Below the pieces are notes generated by a model. The model was not told the DNA's origin, ran no database searches, and saw only the letters and a program-made list of their open reading frames with translations. A stretch of 41,375 bases of DNA from a virus. Below, in pieces: positions 15,573 to 22,629 of this stretch (positions are counted from its first letter, which is position 1; each line of letters opens with the position of its first letter). The position numbers and the translations under genes were made by a program. The stretch lies in the IMG/VR virus record IMGVR_UViG_3300041411_000403, positions 1-41,375 of that record. One strand, given 5' to 3'.

Positions 15573-17179
15573 GCCGCGTATCCAAGGCCCCCCAACCGAC
15601 ATTGTTGGATCGGGCCATCAATTGGTTGAACCCCGTGCAGGGTGCGAAACGCATGCATGCGCGGATGACCGTGACGGCGCTGGGCGGATACAGCGGCGCC
15701 TCGAAGAACAAACGCTCGCTCAGTGCCTGGAACCCGGGTGCGGGTAGTGCGGCTTCGGATCTGCTGCCAGATCTGCCGACTCTCCGGGAACGATGCCGCG
15801 ACCTGGAACGCAACAACCCCATCGGCGGCGGCGCGATCAACACGGTGGTGACCAAAACGGTCGGTACCGGGTTGGCGCTAAAGTCGGTGGTCAACCGGCA
15901 GATCCTCGGCTGGGATGAAGACACCGCGCGTGATTGGCAGCGCAACACCGAGTCGCTCTTCAAGTCATGGGCCGAAACCACGGCGTGCGACATCACCCGC
16001 GAACAGAACTTTTATGGCTTGCAGGATCTGGCCTGGCGTTCGGTGTTGAGCAGCGGTGATGTCTTTCCGCTGTTGACCCACAAAGAACGCCCGGGTCAGC
16101 ACTACTCGGCCTGCATCCAGCTGATCGAAGGCGATCGGGTGTGTAACCCGGACAACAAGGCCGATACCGAAACGCTGACCGCCGGCATCGAGCGTGATGC
16201 TGATGGGGAGCCGATCAAGGCTCACATTTTACGCAGCCACCCGGGTGCACTGGGTGTGCGAGAGCGGAAGTGGGATGAACGCCCCTTCTTCAATGAACGC
16301 GGCGGTCGGGCGCTGCTGCATTTGTATCGGCGCAAACGTGTCGGTCAGCCTCGCGGAGTGCCGTACCTGGCCCCGGTGATCGAGAAGCTCAAGCAACTTG
16401 ATCGCTACACCGATGCAGAGCTGGAAGCGGCGGTGGTGTCGGCGTTCTTCGCGGTGTTCATCAAGCCCGGGCCTGGGGGGGATCTCAGCCCGTTGGCCTC
16501 CGCCGCGACCGGCAACACGCCGGTCGGCGGTGATCGTCCTGCAGATCGGTCGGCCGGTGGCTGGGACGGCACGCTCAGCGGCGGCATTGTCGCCGAACTG
16601 GATCAAGGCGCATCGATAGAGTCGGCGGCGCCCGGGCGTCCGAATCTGGCGTTCGATCCGTTTGTATTGGCGATGCTGCGCCAGATCGGCATGGCGCTGG
16701 AGCTGCCCTATGAAGTGCTGATCAAGCACTTCACGGCCAGTTACACCGCCGCGCGCGCCGCAGTGATGGAGGCCTGGCAGTTCATCCGAGGCTGTCGCGA
16801 CTTCCTGGGCAATGATTTCTGCCAGCCGGTGTACGAGCACTGGCTGGAAGAGGCGGTCGCGCAGGGTGATATCGATGCTCCCGGCTTTTTCGACCATCCG
16901 TTGTTGCGCTATGCCTACTGCGGTTCGATTTGGGTCGGCGATGGTCCGGGCACCGTGGATCCGCTCAAGGACATCAACGCGGCCAAGGCGCGTGTCGATC
17001 TTGGCGTCAGCACGCTGGCCAAGGAATCGATGCTCTACGACGGCAGCGACTGGGAAGAAAACCACGAACAACGCGCGCTGGAAGTGAAACGTCGAATGGA
17101 AGACGGCCTGTCTGCCACGCCGGCCTCTCAACCCGAAGACCAGTTGCCGCAAAACCCCGACCTACCCGAACGGACCTGA
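15569..17179 (+). CDS. Portal protein (lambda family)
   Basis: A 536-residue portal of the lambda gpB family (PF05136-like): N-terminal LDRAINWLNPVQGAKRM, LRERCRDLERNNPIGGGAIN, a central INTVVTKTVGTGLALK, and the conserved ELPYEVLIKHFTASYTAARA segment near residue 385. It forms the dodecameric ring at the packaging vertex through which DNA passes. The start ATG overlaps the preceding stop by ATGA. The C-terminus is disordered and Pro/Gln-rich. Confidence 0.92.
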   Translation: MSRVSKAPQPTLLDRAINWLNPVQGAKRMHARMTVTALGGYSGASKNKRSLSAWNPGAGSAASDLLPDLPTLRERCRDLERNNPIGGGAINTVVTKTVGTGLALKSVVNRQILGWDEDTARDWQRNTESLFKSWAETTACDITREQNFYGLQDLAWRSVLSSGDVFPLLTHKERPGQHYSACIQLIEGDRVCNPDNKADTETLTAGIERDADGEPIKAHILRSHPGALGVRERKWDERPFFNERGGRALLHLYRRKRVGQPRGVPYLAPVIEKLKQLDRYTDAELEAAVVSAFFAVFIKPGPGGDLSPLASAATGNTPVGGDRPADRSAGGWDGTLSGGIVAELDQGASIESAAPGRPNLAFDPFVLAMLRQIGMALELPYEVLIKHFTASYTAARAAVMEAWQFIRGCRDFLGNDFCQPVYEHWLEEAVAQGDIDAPGFFDHPLLRYAYCGSIWVGDGPGTVDPLKDINAAKARVDLGVSTLAKESMLYDGSDWEENHEQRALEVKRRMEDGLSATPASQPEDQLPQNPDLPERT

Positions 17180-17181
17180 CC

Positions 17182-18537
17182 ATGACCGATAAACCAACCG
17201 ACGCTCCCCCGGCGCATCGGGTGACGGCGTTCGACCTGGTGTCGCGCGAGCCTTGGGCGATCACCCCGGACATGCTGCACACCATCGCGGCGATCGCCCG
17301 TCGTGAAAACGAAGGCCCCGAGGCTGTAGAGGCCAGGCAAGGGCGGCCACTGCAGAACACCCGCAACGTGACCCAGCGCGGCAGTGTGGCGCTGGTCCCG
17401 GTCACCGGCCCGGTGTTTCGCTACGCGAACCTGTTCACCGCCATGTCCGGCGCGACTTCGCTCGACGTGTTGGCGAAAGAGTTCACCGCGGCGGTCGATG
17501 ACCCGCGCACCGACAGCATCATCCTGGTGATGGACACGCCCGGCGGCCAGGCCAGTGGCATCGCCGAGTTCGCCCAGATGATCCGGGCGTCCCCGAAACG
17601 GGTGGTCGCGTACGTGTCGGGCAACGCCGCCAGTGCGGGTTACTGGATGGCAGCCGCGGCCCACGAGATTGTCATGAGCCGCACCGGCGCGGTCGGCTCG
17701 ATCGGCACCGTGCTCTCGGTGCGCACGAACAAGGACGACGGCAGCTTCGAGATCGTCAGCAGCCAGAGCCCCAACAAACGTCCCGACTTTGCGACCGAGC
17801 AGGGCCGGGCCCTGGCCCAGAACCATGTCGATCGCTTGACCGCCATCTTCGTCGAGGACGTCGCGAACTATCGCGGTGTTGACGTCGATACCGTCCTTTC
17901 CGACTTCGGCCAGGGCGACATGCGGATCGGCTCAGACGCTGTGGCCCTGGGCATGGCCGACCGTGAATCCACCCTTGAATCTTTGATTGCCGAACTCAAC
18001 GGCAGCACCTCCGGAGATCATTCTATGAGTACTACCACTGCAACCCAGCCAAGTACGACCGCTGCCGATAAACCCACCATCGACCGCGCTTACCTGGCGG
18101 CCAACCATGCCGAGCTGCTGGCGACGCTGGAGCATTCCGCTCACGCCGCCGGTGCGAAAGCGGAGTGTGAACGTATCCAGGCGGTCGAGGCTGCCGGCCT
18201 TCCTGGCCATGAGGAGTTGATCGCCTCCCTGAAATTCGACGGCGTGACCTCTGGTGCTGAAGCAGCCAGCCAGGTGATCGCCGCGGAAAAGTCCAAGCGC
18301 ACTGCCGCGCTGGCGGATATCCGCAGCACGGCTACCAAGCCTGTCCCTGCCGCAGCCGCACCGGATACGCCGGCATCCGCGGCTGATCAGGAAGACCCCG
18401 AGGCGCCGCTCGAGGAGCGCGCCAAGGCGACCTGGGACGGCAACAAGGAATTGCGGGCTGAGTTCGGCGATTTCGGTGCGTACCACGCGTACCGCAAAGC
18501 CGAAGACAAGGGCCTGATCAAAGTCCTGAAGAAGTAA
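17182..18537 (+). CDS. S49 capsid maturation protease with C-terminal scaffold (lambda gpC-like)
   Basis: A 451-residue fusion. Residues 65-275 are a ClpP/crotonase-fold S49 peptidase: nucleophile S151 in NAASAGYWMA, candidate general base K199 in SPNKRPDF, and the oxyanion-type VMDTPGGQASG. The remaining 170 residues are Ala/Glu-rich, helical and scaffold-like. As in lambda C/Nu3, the protease arm would be incorporated into the procapsid with the scaffold and then degrade it. The ATG begins 2 bases after the portal stop. An internal start gives the separate scaffold. Confidence 0.9.
   Translation: MTDKPTDAPPAHRVTAFDLVSREPWAITPDMLHTIAAIARRENEGPEAVEARQGRPLQNTRNVTQRGSVALVPVTGPVFRYANLFTAMSGATSLDVLAKEFTAAVDDPRTDSIILVMDTPGGQASGIAEFAQMIRASPKRVVAYVSGNAASAGYWMAAAAHEIVMSRTGAVGSIGTVLSVRTNKDDGSFEIVSSQSPNKRPDFATEQGRALAQNHVDRLTAIFVEDVANYRGVDVDTVLSDFGQGDMRIGSDAVALGMADRESTLESLIAELNGSTSGDHSMSTTTATQPSTTAADKPTIDRAYLAANHAELLATLEHSAHAAGAKAECERIQAVEAAGLPGHEELIASLKFDGVTSGAEAASQVIAAEKSKRTAALADIRSTATKPVPAAAAPDTPASAADQEDPEAPLEERAKATWDGNKELRAEFGDFGAYHAYRKAEDKGLIKVLKK
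18025..18537 (+). CDS. Nested scaffold protein (lambda Nu3 analogue)
   Basis: An in-frame ATG at 18025 inside the protease gene is preceded by GGAG with 8-base spacing (18013-18016). It would make the 170-residue C-terminal part alone, beginning MSTTTATQPSTTAADKPT. The sequence is low-complexity and Ala/Glu-rich with long helices, typical of phage scaffolds, and the arrangement copies lambda C with its nested Nu3. Separate expression is predicted, not shown. Confidence 0.65.
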   Translation: MSTTTATQPSTTAADKPTIDRAYLAANHAELLATLEHSAHAAGAKAECERIQAVEAAGLPGHEELIASLKFDGVTSGAEAASQVIAAEKSKRTAALADIRSTATKPVPAAAAPDTPASAADQEDPEAPLEERAKATWDGNKELRAEFGDFGAYHAYRKAEDKGLIKVLKK

Positions 18538-18578
18538 CCCGGACCCCACCCACCACCCTTTAGGCTTTGGAGATCCTC

Positions 18579-18992
18579 ATGCCTCTTACTCTCGACACTC
18601 CCCGCGCTTACGAGACGGGCGACATCAATGAACTGGCTGTCGCTTCCGGCGTGCAGATCTTCGAAGGCTCGGCCGTCGGCATCAACTCAGCGAATGGCCT
18701 GGCGCGTCCGCTGGCTGCTGGTGACCTGTTCGTCGGCTTCGCTGACCGCGGCGTAGACAACCGCACCGGGGCTGCCGGCGCAGCGCGCGTTCGCCTGCGT
18801 GAAGCGGGCAAGGTGCAACTGCCTGTCACTGCCCTGGGCATCACCGATATCGGTAAGGCCGTGTACGCCAGTGACAGCGGCACCTTTGTCCTCACCGCGG
18901 CCAGTAATAGCCGGATTGGCCATGTGCACCGCTTTGTCAGTGGTGGCGCGGCCATCGTCAAATTCGCCGCGCAGGCCGTCCCGGCTGCGTAA
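18579..18992 (+). CDS. DUF2190-type capsid cement/decoration protein
   Basis: A 137-residue beta-rich protein with the DUF2190 pattern: GVQIFEGSAVGINSANGLAR, FVGFADRGVDN, then RVRLREAGKVQLPV and GKAVYASDSGTF. These proteins bind the outside of expanded capsids and stabilise them, the job of lambda gpD. The ATG at 18579 has GGAG 6 bases upstream. It lies between the protease and the major capsid gene, as usual. Confidence 0.85.
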   Translation: MPLTLDTPRAYETGDINELAVASGVQIFEGSAVGINSANGLARPLAAGDLFVGFADRGVDNRTGAAGAARVRLREAGKVQLPVTALGITDIGKAVYASDSGTFVLTAASNSRIGHVHRFVSGGAAIVKFAAQAVPAA

Positions 18993-19031
18993 CACGCCTG
19001 CTTATCAACCCTTTTATCAGGAGATACACCC

Positions 19032-19976
19032 ATGGGTGCTGACGTACTTTCCAGCCGTGCCGTCATCGGCACGTTTTACGAGCTGCTCGAACAAAACGCC
19101 GGGGCGACCTGGATCGATCTGATCTCCAACCTCTTTGACTCCGACCAGGCCAAGGAAACGTATCCGTGGATCGGCGCGGTACCGACGTTGCGTGAGTGGA
19201 TCGGCGGCCGCCACGCCAAGGGCTTTGTGAGCGCTGACCTCGAAATTGAAAACCTGCACTACGAAGCGACGATCGAGGTCCTGGTCAAGGAGCTGCGTCG
19301 TGATAAAACCGGGCAGCTGCGCATTCGTCTCGGTGAGCTGGCCGATCGCACCAACTCGCACTGGGCTCGCCTGCTGTCGGCCCTGGTGCTGAACGGCGAA
19401 AGCCAGATCTGCTACGACGGCCAGTACTTCTTCGACACCGACCACGAAGAGGGCAACAGCGGCCCGCAGTCGAACAAGATCACCACCGACATCAGCGAAC
19501 TGGCGGCCACGCTGCACGGCACCCCGTCGCGCCCGAGCCCTGAAGAGTTTCAGCAGGCCGTGGCCAAGTCGGTGACCCAGCTGACGAGCCTCAAGGACGA
19601 TCAGGGCGAGCCCATCAACGAACTGGCCCGCGAGTTCCTGGTGATGGTGCCTTTCGGTTTGCTGAGCGTGGCCCAGTCGGCGCTGACCGTACCGCGCGGT
19701 ACCAACATCAGCGAGATCGTCATGCCGGACAACGTCAACGTGCGGGTGATCGGTAACGTCCGCCTGAATGCCTGGACCGACAAGTTCGTGACCTTCCGCA
19801 CCGATGGACGCCTGAAGTCGTTCATCCGTCAGCAGGAAACCGACGTGGTGATGAAGGCCAAGGCTGAGGGCTCGGAGTACGAGTTCGACAACGACGCGCA
19901 CCAGTACGGCGTCGACACTTGGCGCAACGTCGGCTTCGGGCGCTGGCAGTACGCCGTCCTGAACCAACTGGTGTAA
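19032..19976 (+). CDS. Major capsid protein (Mu gpT family)
   Basis: A 314-residue HK97-fold coat protein of the Mu gpT type, recognised by the N-terminus LSSRAVIGTFYELLEQNAGATW, ALVLNGESQICYDGQYFFDTDH (the conserved Y-D-G-Q-x-F-F-x-x-D-H segment) and the C-terminal GFGRWQYAVL. A Mu-like coat gene beside a lambda-type portal and protease is a recurrent mosaic in Pseudomonas siphophages. A CAGGAG site precedes the ATG. Confidence 0.9.
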   Translation: MGADVLSSRAVIGTFYELLEQNAGATWIDLISNLFDSDQAKETYPWIGAVPTLREWIGGRHAKGFVSADLEIENLHYEATIEVLVKELRRDKTGQLRIRLGELADRTNSHWARLLSALVLNGESQICYDGQYFFDTDHEEGNSGPQSNKITTDISELAATLHGTPSRPSPEEFQQAVAKSVTQLTSLKDDQGEPINELAREFLVMVPFGLLSVAQSALTVPRGTNISEIVMPDNVNVRVIGNVRLNAWTDKFVTFRTDGRLKSFIRQQETDVVMKAKAEGSEYEFDNDAHQYGVDTWRNVGFGRWQYAVLNQLV

Positions 19977-20011
19977 GCCTTCGGGCTTGCACCTCATTCG
20001 AGGACATCACA

Positions 20012-20254
20012 ATGCCGAAATACACAGTCGATCAGAACATCACCCTGTGCGGTGGCGAACTGATCCTGACGGCTGCTCAGGCCGGTGCGCGCGCGCACTG
20101 CCTGCAGGAGCTCAAGAAAGGCCGTTACGAGATCATCAGCCCGGTCCAGTTCAAGAAGGGGGAAGTGATCGTCATCCCCGGTGAGCCGGACAAGGCGCTG
20201 GCTCAGAAGGTCACCAAGGTCGAGAAGGAAGTAGGGGGTGGCAATGACGAATAA
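20012..20254 (+). CDS. Small head-region protein, function unknown
   Basis: An 80-residue protein with MPKYTVDQNITLCGGELILT and FKKGEVIVIPGEPDKALA, then a lysine/glutamate tail. The compact beta-rich front and charged end suggest a minor head or connector component. The ATG at 20012 has GAGG about 8 bases upstream; the longer frame from 19919 lies inside the capsid gene. It overlaps the next gene by 11 bases. No family is recognised. Confidence 0.6.
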   Translation: MPKYTVDQNITLCGGELILTAAQAGARAHCLQELKKGRYEIISPVQFKKGEVIVIPGEPDKALAQKVTKVEKEVGGGNDE

Positions 20255-20432
20255 GGCCTACATGGTGGTTAGCGGATCATTCCGCAAGCCGGATAACACC
20301 GAAGTCGGGGTCGGGGGCACGATTGAGTTGCCTGAAGACGTGGCCCAGCGATTTCGTAACCAGTTGACCGAAACTCAGCCTGGCGATTCGGCCAAAAAAG
20401 CCAGCACCGGCAAGGTGGGCGCCGATGTTTGA
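20244..20432 (+). CDS. Small hypothetical protein in the head-tail region
   Basis: A 62-residue protein (MTNKAYMVVSGSFRKPDNTE then GGTIELPEDVAQRFRNQ). The ATG at 20244 follows an AGGGGG ribosome site; a GTG 6 bases earlier overlaps it. The short beta front and helix ending in a Lys/Ser tail resemble the preceding protein's layout, so the pair may be diverged versions of one connector-associated fold. That is weak inference. It overlaps the next gene by 8 bases. Confidence 0.55.
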   Translation: MTNKAYMVVSGSFRKPDNTEVGVGGTIELPEDVAQRFRNQLTETQPGDSAKKASTGKVGADV

Positions 20433-20712
20433 GGAAGACCTTTCGGCCTTCCTTGAGGATTTCAATGTGGGTGGCCTGGTCGACGGCCAGCCCTTCCTGG
20501 CAGTGCGGGACATGCCGGATGAGATCCGTGCGATGGCCGGCATCAACAGTCAGTCGACCTACTACGAAATCCTGATAATCACCGCCGAGGCAGAGCGCCT
20601 GGGCATCGTCAATGGCAAGTTGATCAGCGTGGGTGGCGTGTCCTACAGGGTGCGCGACCGGCTGATGATCGATGACGGGGCCTTCAGTCTCGCTTCACTC
20701 ACCAAGGTCTAA
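20425..20712 (+). CDS. Head-tail attachment protein (gpFII-like)
   Basis: A 95-residue protein resembling lambda gpFII/phage head-tail attachment proteins: LEDFNVGGLVDGQPFLAV near the front, TYYEILIITAEAERLGIVNG, then VGGVSYRVRDRLMIDDG and a terminal leucine-rich strand. These proteins sit at the bottom of the connector and join head to tail. It overlaps its upstream neighbour by 8 bases and is followed 4 bases later by the tail terminator candidate. Confidence 0.7.
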   Translation: MFEEDLSAFLEDFNVGGLVDGQPFLAVRDMPDEIRAMAGINSQSTYYEILIITAEAERLGIVNGKLISVGGVSYRVRDRLMIDDGAFSLASLTKV

Positions 20713-20716
20713 ACCT

Positions 20717-21169
20717 ATGCCTTCCATTCAAGAGCGCATCGTCGATCGGGCGAAGGTGCTGATTCTTGCCGCCGGTACGTTGGCCGGCGACCGGGTGTTT
20801 CGCAGTCGCACGGAAGCGATTACCCGGGACATGTCGCCGGCCATTGTGATTCGCCCGAATCTGGAAACCACCGAACGTGAAAGCCACGGTTTGGACCGCA
20901 ACCAGTTTGAGCTGTCGGTGGAAATCCTCGCGCGCGAAGACACCGCCACGGGCGAGGCCTGGGACCAGGTGGCGGATCTGGTCAAGGTTGCCGTGCACGC
21001 GGTCCTGCTGGAGGAAGACGCCTTTCCCGAGGCTGACCGCATTCAACGTTTCTACATCGACTGGATCGAGGACGACGGCGACAACACCGCGGGCAACTGC
21101 ATGGTGCGCTATCGCTTCACCTATCTGTGCAACACCGGCGACTTGTCGTCGGGTCCCACTATTTACTGA
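20717..21169 (+). CDS. Tail terminator / minor tail protein (gpU-like)
   Basis: A 150-residue protein: MPSIQERIVDRAKVLILAAG, AIVIRPNLETTERESHG, then FELSVEILAREDTATGEAWD and a C-terminal VRYRFTYLCNTGDLS. The helix followed by a four-strand sheet, the length and the place before the tail tube gene are those of tail terminator proteins. The ATG at 20717 begins 4 bases after the preceding stop, without a strong ribosome site, so translation is probably coupled. Confidence 0.65.
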   Translation: MPSIQERIVDRAKVLILAAGTLAGDRVFRSRTEAITRDMSPAIVIRPNLETTERESHGLDRNQFELSVEILAREDTATGEAWDQVADLVKVAVHAVLLEEDAFPEADRIQRFYIDWIEDDGDNTAGNCMVRYRFTYLCNTGDLSSGPTIY

Positions 21170-21181
21170 GGAATACCTCCC

Positions 21182-21937
21182 ATGCAAATTGCTTTCGGTA
21201 GCGGGCTGTTTTATGCCACCCCGCTGATGGACGCCTTCGGCAACTCGCTGGCCGCACCGACACCGATCCTGCTCGGCATCATGCAGGAAGCGTCTATTGA
21301 TCTGTCCTTTGACTCCAAGGAGTTGTTCGGGGGTGACCAGTTCGCCATCGATGCGGCGCGCGGGCAGGGCAAGTTGTCGGGCAAGGCCAAGTCGGCCCAG
21401 ATCAGCCTCTTCCAGTGGAACCAACTGGTGTTTGGGCAAACGCTCAGTACCGGCCAGGTGCTGGTGAGCCACTCAACGACCCCGACGCCGGTTCCGGTGG
21501 GCGCCTCCATCACTGTTGATCCTCCGGCGGGCGGCATTGTTTCGGGTGACCTGGGTGTTCGTGGCGCGGGTTCGGTCCCGTTCCAGCGAGTGCTGGCGGC
21601 TCCAGCAGCGGGCCAGTACGTATTCGATTCGGTCGCCGGCAAATACACCTTTTCGAACGCTGATGTCGGTGTTCCGGTGTTCATCGATTTTCGCTACACC
21701 GTGACGACGGGCAAAAGCCTGTCGGTCAAAAACCTGCCCATGGGTGACATGCCGGTGTTCCAGGGTGAGCTGTTTCTGAAATACAAGGGCAAAACGATCT
21801 ACGTGCGCGTGCCCAACTTCGTCAGCAACAAGCTCGGCATCTCGACCAAGCAGGACGATTACACCATCCCCGACTTTGAGTTCACCGGTTACCAGGATGA
21901 GTTCGGTGAAGTCTGCTACTGGAGTTCGAACGAATGA
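21182..21937 (+). CDS. Major tail tube protein
   Basis: A 251-residue beta-rich protein placed between the tail terminator candidate and the tail chaperones, where siphophages encode the tube subunit. Segments such as ASIDLSFDSKELFGGDQFAI and GKLSGKAKSAQISLFQWNQL resemble known tube proteins. Residues 95-150 (PTPVPVGASITVDPPAGG and following) look like an inserted surface domain. A GAGG site precedes the ATG. DSR2-type SIR2 defence proteins are known to sense tail tube proteins, which is of interest because this prophage carries a SIR2 protein. Confidence 0.78.
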   Translation: MQIAFGSGLFYATPLMDAFGNSLAAPTPILLGIMQEASIDLSFDSKELFGGDQFAIDAARGQGKLSGKAKSAQISLFQWNQLVFGQTLSTGQVLVSHSTTPTPVPVGASITVDPPAGGIVSGDLGVRGAGSVPFQRVLAAPAAGQYVFDSVAGKYTFSNADVGVPVFIDFRYTVTTGKSLSVKNLPMGDMPVFQGELFLKYKGKTIYVRVPNFVSNKLGISTKQDDYTIPDFEFTGYQDEFGEVCYWSSNE

Positions 21938-22284
21938 CCGCCGTCAACGTGCCGGGTGTTTCGTTCCCATTCCCGGGCAAAACACTGGTGATTCCGCCGC
22001 TGTCGTTGGGGGACCTGGAGCAGCTGCTGGATCGCATCAATAACGTCATGTCCGGCAGCATGGACAAGGACAGCATTGCGACCGTAATTGATGCCACGCA
22101 CGCCGCGTTGCGTCGTAATTATCCGGACATGGATCGTGCGGAAGTGGCCAGCATTCTCGACCTGCAGAACATGCGTGGCGCGCTGGATGCCGTCATGAGC
22201 GCGTCAGGGATGGAGGCGCAACCTGTGAGCGAGTCGGGGGAAGCTCCGGCCCCCTCGACTGGGGCCAGCTCTACGCGCACTTGA
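21934..22284 (+). CDS. Tail assembly chaperone, short form (gpG-like)
   Basis: A 116-residue mostly helical protein: LSLGDLEQLLDRINNVMSGS, VIDATHAALRRNYPDMDRAE, LDLQNMRGALDAVMSASG. It lies between tail tube and tape measure, the invariant place of the G/GT chaperones that coat the tape measure during assembly. It overlaps the tube gene by ATGA. The last 20 residues, after the slippery GGGGGA, form the zero-frame tail. Confidence 0.78.
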   Translation: MTAVNVPGVSFPFPGKTLVIPPLSLGDLEQLLDRINNVMSGSMDKDSIATVIDATHAALRRNYPDMDRAEVASILDLQNMRGALDAVMSASGMEAQPVSESGEAPAPSTGASSTRT

Positions 22285-22550
22285 TTGCCAGCACTGGCCA
22301 GAGCCCGGTCACGCTGCGGCGTGATTGGGACATGGTGATGGTGGGGCATATGACGGACTACTGGCAGCGACATCCGCCGCTGCATGTCCTGGCCGCCGGT
22401 TACCTGGGCTTCAAACCGGATCTGCCGGTGGCGGATGCGCCGGATCTGGCCACGAACCTCGCCGCGATGGCAAAGGATCTGTGGGCAGATTTGCCAGAGC
22501 ATTTACGCGGCGCCTTGGATGCGTTCTCCGGTCCGGGCAGTACCGGTTAG
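21934..22550 (+). CDS. Tail assembly chaperone, -1 frameshift product (gpGT-like)
   Basis: A -1 slip near 22236-22242 (zero-frame codons tcg ggg gaa) would continue translation as GSSGPLDWGQLYAHLIAS and on through RRDWDMVMVGHMTDYWQRHP to the stop at 22550. The -1 frame is open across the overlap, has no good start of its own, and reads like the T domain of other phages. The product is about 206 residues. The site is less canonical than lambda's GGGAAAG, so the exact slip position is uncertain. Confidence 0.7.
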
Positions 22551-22576
22551 GTCGCAGCAGTATTCAACACCTGAAG

Positions 22577-22604
22577 AGCCTCCGCATCGTCGGAGGCTTT
22601 TTCT
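22577..22604 (+). terminator. Intrinsic terminator before the tape measure gene
   Basis: AGCCTCCG (22577-22584), 6-base loop, CGGAGGCT (22591-22598), followed by a T-rich run. It would lower tail-tip expression relative to head genes unless antiterminated. Confidence 0.8.
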
Positions 22605-22629
22605 TACCCCCACTTTTTGAGGTGTCGGC

